Assembly (NCBI RefSeq): GCF_000764305.2
Contig: NW_025943947.1
Location: 124,001-188,000 of the forward strand
Length of the DNA: 64,000 nucleotides
Origin: Hyalella azteca
Lineage: Eukaryota; Arthropoda; Malacostraca; Amphipoda; Hyalellidae
Reading direction: 5' to 3'
This document shows positions 24,511 through 36,306 of this stretch, in pieces (position 1 is the stretch's first letter; every line of letters begins with the position of its first letter). Under the pieces are notes generated by a model. The model did no database searches, had not been told where the DNA came from, and saw nothing but the letters and a program-made list of their open reading frames with translations. Made by a program: the position numbers and the translations under genes.

Positions 24511-27500
24511 TGTGCACAAACGTGTGCTCGCCGTTTTGGTCCTGCAATTTCGTTGACGTTTAGCTGTACTGAAATAGATTGGCCATAAAATTTTGAAATT
24601 AAATCTCAATAGTGGTTATTAAATTATCTGAACGAATCCAAGACCATGGGAATCATACTAATATCTTGTTATATAAGCAGAAATTTCTATAATCATGCTT
24701 GGGAAAAAACTAGCCGTTCCTTCGTCGATAAGGAATTCGGGGCTGCATTTCAAATGAATCTTTTCCCAAAGATAGTTCATCCTTAAAACATCTCCTGAAT
24801 ATTATATATTCGTATTGTAACACATAATGATTGACGTGTTTGAGTTCAATGAAGACCATTCCCTAGAGCAGAGAGAGAGAGAGAGAGGTTGAACAATTCA
24901 TTGACTATGATTGACATTGACGTCCAGTAAAGCACCTAATTCAATATGTTATTGAACGCTAATTTAATGATTAACTATATATGGTTTGTTTCAGTGGGGA
25001 TCTTATGGTTCGATAAAGCACCAGCATGATAGATCAGGAGTTAAGGAAAATATTATTACACTCCAATACTAATGCACTTCATTCATATGTTGGCATCATG
25101 TAGGGGCTGTTGAATTGATCGAAATTAAGAGTTGAAACGAGCTTTTCTGCTCATTTTCGTCCTGTAGGTACAATTCCTATAAAAGACAGTGGACTAGATA
25201 GTATAAATCTAGTGGTTTCAGTGTCGTCTTAGCCGCAAAAATAATGCTCTTTCTAAGGGAATTAATTGATTTTCATTATTTATTTGAGCTATTTCCTTAA
25301 AAAGATGTATGAGTGAGAGAACGTACATCACAATAATTCACGAGGTTTCATTGCGCTTCGATCATAATAAATAAACAGGTCGAAATAATATGATAAATAC
25401 ATGAAAAATTATACATTCTTTCCGTTCACCCCAGTTACCGAACATTTCTTAATATTGCATACTTTAATAAGCACCGTTGGACATAAAAACAGACAATGTA
25501 ACAGCTCAATGCTAATTTACACATCTGGCGCAGCGGCTGGTTTAGGAAACGTAAAAGGTAAAATAAGTGGCCAATTGTAGGAAAAGACTTACTTTTAACG
25601 GCCAAAGAAACAATGTGTGTATTCCGGTCTAAGATATTACATGGGATTTACGTACACACGAGCGCTCCCATGTAATTGCACTTAAGTCCTGGTGAATTAT
25701 GTTTTGTTGAGAAGTGATCGTACAGCTTCATCCATTAAAAACTTGTTAATACATCAAAATAATACAAATTATTTTCAAATTAAAAACCAAATATTTCTTG
25801 CGCATCAATTCAATTTTTTCAAGACTTTGAAATGAAATATTCAGCGTCATCAGTACTTCAAGTCGTGCTAGCATTGGTTTATGCTTATATATATTTCATC
25901 ACCAATCAGATGTTATAAATTGTCTTAACCAATAAAAAATATTACATCACAGAATTTGCATTAGTGAATAAACTTCTTCCTTTTGATTTAGTATTTGATG
26001 TTTTTACATGTGAGGCCAGTTCAAGATTCCTTCACAGCTCATCTAATTTTATGAACGAATAATTCTTACAGGTTTTTGTGATATACAAAAGTACTCGTGA
26101 GTTGTACGAGAATGAATGCCACTTATTATTTCAATAAATTTAATCCTTAAGCTACATAGTATAATAGATGGAAATTTGTTGCTGTAGCGTCATTGAATTT
26201 CAAAAAAAGCCATAAAGGGGAATTTTGTCTCGTTGGCTGAATAACGTGAGTCAATTTGATGCCATCGTCTCAAATGTCACATCGTCTTCAATTCAACTAA
26301 TGAAAAGTGGAGTCCTCTATTTTCCCAGGTTTACCTCAATATAAGAACGAGTGCCGTCAAGCTTTATCCAGTTGCTGAAAATCGTTCACTTCAAATCTTG
26401 TTAGACGCGAAGCGTTCGCCTTTACGTGATAGAGAATTTCTGAAACCTTAGAATTCCTCCAGATGACGTTCTTGCTACTTTTTCTGCTACTTTTTCGTGT
26501 CCATTGCTTTCTTAAGACTCGCTCGAACGATTTCAGAGTATTGAATGGGAAGCAATTCGATGTAATCGTTTTCCGATTTCATCTACTGAACCGTAAAAAA
26601 TCGTATTTTTCTTTTGTTTTGGAAAGCAAATTGTTTTGGAAATCAAAGAAAACAATCAATGAAGCAAATTTTGTTTCCGTTTTGGAAGTGTTGCGCGTCA
26701 GAACTTGTTTGTATTCAGTTTCTATTCAAATTAAGTTCACAATAATTTTAAAAAGACTTTTTGTTGAAATAGAAATCATACGATTTTAGTTAGTAATTGC
26801 AAAGTATAAATAGTAATTGAATGGTCTGAAAAGGCTGATGCATTTCAAAATCATCTTCAGTAAGTTAGCAACGAAAATTTTCAATAAATGTTTTATTTCA
26901 CTACAAATTCTACTAAGATTGCACACTAAGAGGAATTTTATTCTGAATGTAAGCGCACATACCGTTCAATGGAGACATGCGAACGAAAGAACTTGCAATC
27001 TACTTTCCTGAGTTGAAATTTTTGCCCAAATGCGGAAATGAGAGTTAGGCGCATAGGAAATGAAGTCGCTGGAAAAGAATGAGGAATTGAATTGAACGTC
27101 AGCGATCGACTTCGATTGCAGGTCATTGCCAATAGACCGGCTGAATCTCAGCCTTGAAACAGTGCTTTATTCTCTTATTGTGTCGATTTGGTCGTAGTTT
27201 CCCATCACCTGATATCCTTAAGTCTTAAAGTAAAGATTTTTATTGCGACATTTTATTCTGCAGCGTCTCAGCTGCCGAGTAAAATGTCCGAAAAGAAATT
27301 ATTAACTGGAATGCAATGAATTCTTGGACATGTTCATCACCTGTGGCTTAAGGACTTGTTCAACTATTTACTCATGCAAATATAACAAGATGAGGCACAA
27401 GGTGCTTGAGTCTTCGATCTCTCATTTACTCAAATACAAAAATATCGTTCTTCTCTCTGTTTTGCTCTTTGTTGAATTTAAAATCCAGCGAAGATTTTAC

Positions 27501-28340
27501 TCATCACTTATGACGACGTAAGCTTATATTTCTTTAATTATCTAGTTACTTTTACGATTTGCTCTCACAAATCAGTTTTTTTGTGCAGATAGTTTCCAAA
27601 TATAGCATTAAACGATGTACCAGTTAAAATTTCCGCCGATCTTCTGCTCCTGACAGACGGAGGCACTAAGTGTTTGTTTGATCTGGAAAAAAACTGGAGC
27701 TTCACACAGCCCCGCTGCTTCCTATTATCTGACAAACAGGAAAATTTTACTTCCTGGTTTACTTAGGGTTGTGCGTCTGACTTTCCACATTGGCCTTGAG
27801 TGACTCATAAATATAACTGAGCAGCAAACAAAATTTTTGAAAGGGAGCCTATTAATAATTAATAGCAAATAAAAATTTTTATTTAATAAGTATATCTATT
27901 TTTCACTATTAATAATTAATAATAATGCAAATTTAGCAGGAAGAAATATCTTATCTCGACTCCAGATGATTTTGTATTTTCGCCATCATCAACTCTCTAC
28001 ATAGCTCTCTCTGAGCAAGGTACTCCATATGCAGTGGTTTTATTCTGATGTTGAAATGAACTCGGATGCAAATTACTTGCGCATAATTCGGGTAAAAAAT
28101 TTACTGCTAATATTTTAAAGATGTTATAAAATTCTTCCCTCGTCGAACTTATATACATGTTTGCTTTGTTGTGATTCAAGTTACCTGATAAGATTTTAAA
28201 ATAGTTAACGAAAAATAGACATAATGAGTAATATTGTTTGAAAAACTTCCGATGTTTGAATCAGCATCATTAGAGCGATTTCCTCCTTCAATCTTTATCA
28301 TTACTCAGTGATTCACTTAATACAGGATTTTTCATAATTG
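24510..28340. other. No gene recognised
   Basis: AT-rich. (GA)n at 24869-24888. An open frame at 26463-26789 begins with a hydrophobic stretch (MTFLLLFLLLFRVHCF) but the rest is low-complexity, driven by ttttg/aaat tracts, with no family resemblance. Near 27850-27925 the 16-mer ctattaataattaata occurs twice, as a direct repeat flanking an AT-rich spacer. Confidence 0.5.
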
Positions 28341-28349
28341 TTGAGCTTG

Positions 28350-28762
28350 AAATGATAATGACTTGATATGATCATGGCTTGATATAATCATGGCTTGATA
28401 TGATAATGACTTGATATGATCATGGCTTGATATGATCATGGCTTGATATAATCATGGCTTGATATGATCATGGCTTGATATGATCATGGCTTGATATGAT
28501 AATGGCTTGATATAATCATGGCTTGATATGATAATGGCTTGATATGAACATGGATTGATATGATCATGGCTTTATATGGTCATGGCTTGATATGATAATG
28601 ACTTAATATGATCATGGCTTGATATGATAATGGCTTGATTTGATAATGACTTGATATGATCATGGCTTGATATGATCATGGCTTGATATGATCATGGCTT
28701 GATATGAACATGGATTGATATGATCATGGCTTGATATGATCATGGCTTCATATGATCATGAG
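28350..28762. repeat. 16-bp satellite array (tgatatgatcatggct)
   Basis: About 25 copies of tgatatgatcatggct with point variants (ataatgact, ataatcatggct, atgaacatggat). The unit contains gatatgatcat, so each copy is partly self-complementary around tgatca. Confidence 0.95.
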
Positions 28763-28769
28763 ATGAAAG

Positions 28770-30270
28770 GAAGGAAAGCACAGAGAAGCTCCTGTACTTC
28801 TAATCGAACTTCGGAATGACTTCGCTGCCTTATATACCGCCGCACTCGCTCATCGAAGCTCAAGCCCTCATCTAATCATGACCGGCGACTTTGCACTGAT
28901 GAACCAGGCGTTCCCAAGTGTCAAGCTAGAACATTCTGTTGATCTTGTTCTCCACGAGGCTCCAATGTAATGTTTTCGTCAACGATGTCGCTTTACAAAG
29001 ATCGTTATTTCAAAATTATTTCGTGAGGCAACGAATAGTATAATATGCGCTCTAGTATTTAAGATCTCTCAGAAAATTTATCAATAAATAAATATTTGCC
29101 CGAGTGGGATGCTTGATCGGTCGCACTTTTGAAAATATTCAGGCTCGGGCTTGGCATTCGCATCGAATTTAATTGAAAAACTTTTTGACAATATTTGTCG
29201 CAGTTGTTCTCATGATATTTTGGACAAAACTTTTGTGGAATTGAAATAGTTTTGATGAATCCTATAAGGCGGCGTGCTCAGTAAAGCTCGATTTCCTACT
29301 GAAATTGTTTAGTTGCGTAGAAATATTTAAAATGTAATCTATAATTTGTATAACATTCTTTCTTTCGGAATTCCAGTTTTTGGTAGCCGTTTCATAAGCG
29401 ATATTTTCCTCACCTCATAATTTTTATCGTCTTGTTGACTAGAATTAAGCAGTGTGAATTGTTGTAAGCAGCCGGTTTATTTTAATATTGTTTCAAATTA
29501 ATGAGTATTCCTTATCAATTTTTTCCGTTCGAATCAATGGAAATTCGAAATTCCGGAGAGGAACAAATAAATTTCATTAATTAATATATTCAGGCCGTTT
29601 AGTGCGAGACTATTTTCCGGTAGAAAACTTAGAAAGAGATTTACAGTTGCAATGCTTTAGGCTGTAATAGTAAGATGGTTCTACATTTTCTAGGCAAATC
29701 GTTATTTTCTCATCCGTATTTTTGAACGCTCAGCTATATCCGCTACAATTGATTGAAATGTCAATTGCAGTAAAAGCCTCAATCGTGGCTTCAATTTCTA
29801 TGGTACGATCGTCAGTTATGTGCAAACTTCTGTGTATTGAACTTGAGAGAATTAAATAAAATCACAGAATTATAATCTCCTGCCAATGGCATATTAGAAA
29901 TGAGGTATACAAAATTCCCATGTTATGAAATCTCCTGTCAGTAAAATATATTAATTTTATCTGGGGATTGTTAACACGCGTGCAATTTTTTCACGTTTGA
30001 CGTGTTATTTTGTTGCTTTGTTATCAAAATCGGAGAGATACACGATTACAAGCACAAAATATGGGTCTAAACCTCCGACAATTATTCACTTTTCAACAAT
30101 ACCGCTATGCTTATTCAAAATGATTTCCTCGTTTACTTCTTTCCTAAAAATTGTTTGTCAAATTAGCCTAAGGTTCTTTGGTTTATTTTGGTCTTATCCG
30201 AATATTGCAGGCAGCTCATTTTTTCCTGATAATTTTTATAGAATCATTACTCTAATTTAAGAACAATTCC
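28770..30270. other. No gene recognised
   Basis: AT-rich. The open frame 29997-30260 has no resemblance to a known family. The first 200 bases after the satellite are GC-richer, without a convincing exon. Confidence 0.45.
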
Positions 30271-30275
30271 AATAG

Positions 30276-30545
30276 AACCGCAACAGTTCTTATGCCATAA
30301 AACAGGCCCATTTTGCCGTCAACTCTGAAGAAGAAGACAGCAAGGATCGTCTCGGTGTCACCAGAGAGAGTCTCAGAGGTACTTCTGGCGAGTGCCCGAC
30401 TCTGAGAATAACCCTGCATTATTTACGCGACATCTGCAGCGTCTCTCTGTCTCTAAAGAAGACAAGCCCTGAAGTTACTGCGACACGACCGAGCCTACGT
30501 CAGTTATTGGGCAAATGTGAGGAAGCTTTGCAACTGCTCCCGTAA
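30276..30545 (+). CDS. Possible exon without an ATG, unknown product
   Basis: Stop-free from just after TAG (30273-30275) to TAA at 30543-30545. An acceptor-like cataaaacag ends at 30305. From 30306 the frame reads AHFAVNSEEEDSKDRLGVT, RESLRGTSGECPTLRI, LHYLRDICSVSLSLKKT and RQLLGKCEEALQLLP. GC content and amino-acid balance are protein-like and differ sharply from the flanks. There is no in-frame ATG, so it would be an internal or terminal exon. No family recognised. Confidence 0.3.
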   Translation, partial: NRNSSYAIKQAHFAVNSEEEDSKDRLGVTRESLRGTSGECPTLRITLHYLRDICSVSLSLKKTSPEVTATRPSLRQLLGKCEEALQLLP

Positions 30546-30979
30546 ATATTAGAGGAGTAGTACTAGTGAGCACTCGAGCATACCGGACCATTCTATTTTC
30601 ATGAATTTTTTTCTATGTTAAATGAACGCAGTAAACAATGCAAGCTTCGTACTGTCAAGTTGGAAATTTTCCTCTATATTTATTGCTAGAATTTTACATG
30701 TAGTATTGTAATTTACGCCGGGGGGAATGCGTTATATGTTGTAATTTATACAGTAAACTATGATCAAGGCATTTTCAAATTATTTGTCTCTCGATCGTCG
30801 TTACTTGCTTTAGAATTTGAATAATCGTATTTGATTTCAAAAAATTTCTGAATAACACAAATACTGTGTTCGTTAAAAGCGTCAAAACCTGTAAATATTG
30901 TCATAAGCCTTCTACTGATGTATGCTCTGTGCCTGAAAGAAATTCCATTAGATGCAGCGCGCTCTTGGCAACCAGTAAA

Positions 30980-31242
30980 TGGAAACGGTCTCAGGAGGTG
31001 CCATCGGCGCCACTGCGCCCTACGTATGCACAATCCAATTGCCAGGAGAGAATGAGCGCTCTGAGAGCCTCGCTCGAGTTCTTCAATAGAATCTCTGGCG
31101 TGGGCGCGTGTCGCTCAACCGCCGTCATGTTCACGAAGCTCTTCGTCGTCACTGCGTCTGTTGCACACCGCAAACACGACGTTGTGCGTGATGCATTTGT
31201 GGGCTGAAAACCCGTATCTTCGGTCGCAATATTTTGATACAT
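30980..31242 (-). CDS. Possible exon or decayed coding patch, unknown product
   Basis: The minus strand is open from 31242 to 30991, with FVNMTAVERHAPTPEILL, KNSSEALRALILSWQLDCAY, then GRSGADGTS and a stop. An acceptor-like gtgcaacag lies near 31167-31159 and a donor-like tac^gtaggg near 31023. The + strand is also open here (30866-31207, GTG at the left end), so strand is uncertain. GC-rich against its flanks. I recognise no family. Confidence 0.25.
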
Positions 31243-32544
31243 GGTAGTTGTTTAAGCACCAGGCTAAGGCGAAATTGCAACACTCCAGTTTTCAAAGGGT
31301 TTCTTGTAGGAAACATTTAGTTTCAGTAAGTTGATGTAATGTACAAAATATTAGGAATGAAAAATAGAACTTTTCACGAACATTCTAATACAAAATATTA
31401 ACAAGACTTGTTAAAAGAAAATAGTTACAACATGAATCTAACTCACCTAAATATTTTGCTCCCAAGGCACATCTAAAATACAGGTAGAAAATGCCCTGGC
31501 AGGTACACTGTAGTGCATGAAAGACGGGCAACTGATGGTTAGAACATAAATGCTACATGAAAAGTCCACATAAAATTGCGATAACATTTGTCATTTTAGT
31601 AAAATTTGTAGTATATTTTCATGTTGTCAGCCCATTGTCTCGTGACCGTGATCGATTAAACAAAAGATAGAAGACCAATGAGATCCACTACCGAAGCCAA
31701 ACCTATTAGATAATTACATACATTAAATAGTTTTGAAGAGCATTCTGGCTTACATTGAGGTGAACTTCAATTTGTGGCTACTCAAATTTTTGCTTGAAGT
31801 TTGCATTAAACCTTTTTTAATCCAAATTAAGAACAATTTCGAAACTGAAATAAATATTTTATTTGTCTGAGCCTGCTTTCATTTTCAATTTCAATTGGAC
31901 TAGAACGCTCTAGAAAAGTCCTTAATATGTTAAAATTCTTGTAACACTGATTAACGTGTAAAATTGCTGCTGAGAACGCTGGTGATGGTGGCAGTCTCTT
32001 TGGTCAAAGCTGTAACTATGGACACCCCTGCCTTTCTCAAGGCTCACAAGAAGTTGCCTCCACTATGAGTTACGCGTCAACTTTGTCAGCTCGATCCCTC
32101 AATTTTCACAATAGTTAAGAAATATGAAACATTTTTCGTCTCATTAAAGCATAACATTTAGCAAGGAGCTTGTCGATGTTGTTCACAAAAATTGCCTTCC
32201 ATGAAGTTCTTTAATACTTCAGCTCTTCATTTCTTGAGCAGACGGCAAAAATGCGAGAACGAAAAGGAAATAGATGTTGGAAACTCGGAACGAACTATAG
32301 TGCTCTTTAGATGGCTATGAAAAATTCTCTGAGAGTGAATGATGACTTATGGGCATGAATAATTATAAATCTTACGGTGTAGCAGCATTCAAGACGTCAG
32401 TTGCGGAACAGCCATCACTTCTGGTAGACCATTTCAATTATTGAAAAATATCATGTTGGCAACTGAAAAGATCACCTGGAACTTTTTAAAAGTTGCACTT
32501 TCATGAAAGCTGCGCGGCTTTGGCTGATTTTTGATGCTTTTTTT

Positions 32545-32652
32545 AGCGCATTTTCCCCTTTATGGAAAAAAGGCGCTATATTGTGCTCGTCATGTCTGTC
32601 TGTCCGCCCGGTTGTCCGTGACCTCACGTGTTCATCGACGAGAAAATGCGCT
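32545..32652. mobile_element. 108-bp inverted-repeat fragment
   Basis: agcgcattttc (32545-32555) is matched by its reverse complement gaaaatgcgct (32642-32652). Inside is a second imperfect inverted copy (ggaaaaaaggcgct, 32564-32577) and a tgtctgtctgtccgcccggt tract of the kind often seen near invertebrate mobile-element ends. No coding. The nature is uncertain. Confidence 0.4.
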
Positions 32653-34328
32653 CTCTGTCACTCACTACAGTGAGTACTGAATTTTATATTTTCGGCTGTT
32701 TTCCTAGCAATATGTTGTTGATGTGGACTCACCAGAGCCGCGATAATGCGGTAATGGTGAGCTGGGCGGTAATTACTGTGAACGTCAAGATTTTCACGAG
32801 TAGATTCCGATTATCGAAAGTTTCATTATAACTAAGAAGACGAAAATTTTTTTCCCCGAGAAAATTCGTTCTATGAAAGGTTGTGCTCCTGATTATTGTA
32901 TTATTATTTTTTGAAGCACTTTATTCACACAAGCGCATTGTGTAGTTATGATATCCAGGCAAGAATGCTGGCCATAAATTACTGCCGAAAAAATGTCGCT
33001 CATATGATATCGAACTTGCGGTGCTTTTTTTCTCTTCCATTCCCGCGCTATTATGCTAAACATTGTTGTTATTATAAAGTATTTTATTGAACTCCACTCA
33101 TAAGACCAGTACCGTACACATCCGTTGCGTCCTGATTTAATTAAGTTATTCTTACTAAATTAGTCCGTTGATAAGTTTACTTGCGTAAACACAACAGAAA
33201 CTCTGACTGAGTTCTGCCTCCTCATTAAGCGTTTTTGTCTCGGACAGTCGCTCACTCATGCAGATTGCACCATAATTAAGAGGCATAATGATCGGGAACT
33301 ACAATTAGTCCTGAAAAGATCATTCAGATCTAGACAAGGAGCCTAAAGCCGTGGCTGAAATCACACAGAGTTTATAATTGTATGCAATTAATTTACGTTG
33401 AAACACAGTGGGAACTTAGCAAGCACGTACGAACAAATGTATCCTTAGCTGAAATGTATGGAAATGAAAAGGGCCATGCCTTCAATATCATAAATGTTTC
33501 ATTGATTCTTCACTAAATTGTCAACAAAGGCTGGTATTTCTAAAATGGAGAAGATGCGGCAAGACACTTTATTAACACGGGTATTTTTTATCAAGAAATA
33601 TTTTTTCGTAAGTGATGATGCCCCATGGGACATGAAACAGTAAACACAATTTTCCAATCCGAATGATTACTAATTTTTGGTGTATTGCTCCTTCGTTGCT
33701 ACGTAAAAATTTTTTTACGAAGACTATGAGCTTTATAACTTGTACATAGTTTAGCAGTCCTGAAAGGCTAGAAACAAAGCAGATTAGTGTGGCTATAGTA
33801 TTGTATTATAGTAGGAGTAATGTGGCTATAGTATTAAACTGGCCCAGATAATCAAGTACATTATCTTCTGGATCGTTATAGCCTAGCTGTGTATAAATCT
33901 TCAACCTACGCAAATCAACAGCATAGATGTTTGGACTCGAGGCTCAAACACCTGGTTGCCAGACTGAATGTTCCGCATCCGCCGTATTACTTGTCTTGGA
34001 AGCTATGTTTTAATAGTAAAAATTGGCATCGTGATAAATTAACTTCGTTCATACGCCTACCATTTTGGGCTTCGTTATTTCCAGTAATCAATCCTTAAAA
34101 TTGTGGTCCAGCTGGGGCCATACTTTCAAACCTCGCCAAGTGAACGTAAGTAATTACGCTCTATTTTCTTGTCTATGATTGGTGGATTTTACTTGAAAGG
34201 CCGTCAATGATTGGATTTTGAACTTACGATCTCTTAACTTTTTTTTGAAAGTATAGGCCCAGGCAAGGCAAACGTCCAGTGTTGTCGGTACTGCCAAGAA
34301 AAGTTGTAACGCTGTGTGCTAAGAAGAC

Positions 34329-34392
34329 TCTTGCGGTGCTGCGATTGCGGTGCTGCGTCAGTCAGAAGATTGCGGTGCTGCGTCAGTCGGCC
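34329..34392. repeat. Short tandem repeat (gcggtgctgc)
   Basis: Three copies of ttgcggtgctgcg; the second and third are followed by tcagtc(a/g)g. Local GC-rich patch. Confidence 0.75.
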
Positions 34393-36306
34393 GTCGAGGC
34401 CTGTCATTCAAATGAAGCTCACTTCATTTTGAAACTTTCTAATTTGGACTCCGGCAATCAGTTGCGAGGCAGAAATTTCCATTTGACATTTTCTGCCGTC
34501 CGATACTCCGCACGTCGTGTTTCGATGTATGCACTTCGTTGAATTGGGGATGGAATGTTCGTAGTGTGTTGTCGAAATTTTTTCATATTCATAGTAAGGA
34601 AACAACTTTTGCATCGCTGACGAAGAACGGTGATGTGCGAGAACCGTGCGCTGCATGACAAGAAGCAAATGCTGCCGGAATTGAATAAGAAATCCTTGGC
34701 AAAATTGAGTCTCTGGAGATAGGTACTCGTGATGTGCTTTCCATACGCCGTAAGTGAGATGCTATTAGGTGTTCGAAGATCCTTGCAGGGAGTTATGAAC
34801 AATGTGATATGTGAAAATATATAATAATGTTCCACTGAAGGAACCACGATGCATAAAATAGTGTTTAGTATTTTACCTAATTTGTAATGCAAATTTGTTA
34901 CAAGTTAATTAAATGTACAAGATTTTATTTATATAATTGTGTCAAGAAAGTGATTAACATCTCAAACATAGAAGTTTATGAAATACTTTCTGCGCTAAGT
35001 ATTATAATTTCATATTTATATGTAAACCCCATTAGTGTGTTATCATTTATTGTGAAAATAGATGTTTACCACAGATTTTTCATTTTAAGCAACATGTAAA
35101 AGCAATTCTTTCCCTCCTACAGACTTGCAGATTAAGACCAAACGTTTCTTCAACTAGCACTCCCAGTAATAAATTAGCACCCCTCATCAGTGTATTACAC
35201 TGAGACTTTGGTGATGGTGGAAAAATGAAACCTCTGTACATAATTTGTTTAGTCTCAGTGTCATCATTACAAGTTTATTCATGAGAAAATTATTTTTGAG
35301 GGGCGCTGTTTTGATAACCATGCCAAATTTGCGGGCGTTAAATTCGCCCGATTTCTTGCCAGTGCTTGGTTCAGGAGGCGTCTTAACTACAAAACAAAGA
35401 CGACCCAACATTAGTTGGTAAACTTTATGGATGTTGAACACTGAAAAATGTTATCGCCGTTTTCAGGTCATCTGGAATACAAGCATAAAAACTATGGAGA
35501 TCTCCTCAATGTGGTCTAAATGTCAAGGATAAAAACTTTGCAGCAAACTTCGTACATTTTTATATCAGCGTGTATGCCAATTCCGACCGTTTCACTTCGA
35601 ACAGAAGATTTAAATTATTTTACGACTTGTTTGAATAATATTTAACAAAAGAATTGTTTTGGATATATGACTTGTCCTTGTTTATGGTTAAGTTCAATTA
35701 TTTCACTAAAAAATGAAATGAACAAATCAAAAATTATTTTGTTGCATTGCCGTCGGATTCTTAATCATGGATGTTATGACAAAAATCTTTTAGCGATGAT
35801 TGAGAGACTTTGAATGACATTCACTGGTAATGAATGGTTTGTTGTCAGAAGATCTAGTGGTAGAAATGAAATTTACTTCAATGAAGTTTTTGCGAAGCTA
35901 CTTTTGTGCAGAAAAGGTGGAGAGGAAATGAATAACGTCTACCCGCACTTTACTGGTGTCATTCGATTTATGTGTGAGGACAGAGATTAACTTTTAATGA
36001 GAACAATTCTCCACGACATCTCCTTTTGCCATGGGAAATCATACAACCAGCCATACCTCATGCTGTATAGTGGAGTAAGAAAAAGAAACCCCAAGTAGAA
36101 ATGAATAGATAATTCCAGAAAAATTTTTTATTTCTATTTAATTTTTCAATATAATTGAATATTGCGTTTCTTCAGTTGTGTAATAGATGTTTTGGTCGAG
36201 AGGTAGACTTAATTAAAACAATTTACCGCTTCATAAATTTTGCAGCAGCTGTCCTAATACGACTAGTGCTTACCAGCCCATCTCATGACCGGCTTCGTCT
36301 GCAACC

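Larger units (their letters stand above)
31245..36240. other. No gene recognised upstream of Nmdar2
   Basis: Mostly AT-rich. Small features are an 11-bp inverted repeat bounding 32545-32652, a partial tandem repeat (gattgcggtgctgcgtcagt) at 34330-34390, and small open frames at 34279-34542 (+) and 34458-34892 (-) with no family match. Any promoter or untranslated 5' exon of Nmdar2 may lie here, but no sequence signal marks it. Confidence 0.45.

Noticed and set aside
24206..24563. Several long open frames on both strands with an 11-residue periodic peptide
   Set aside because: They exist only because the 33-bp DNA repeat is a multiple of three; no start context, signal peptide or homology.
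26463..26789. 108-codon frame with a hydrophobic N-terminus
   Set aside because: AT-driven Phe/Leu/Lys/Ile composition with ttttg tracts and no homology.
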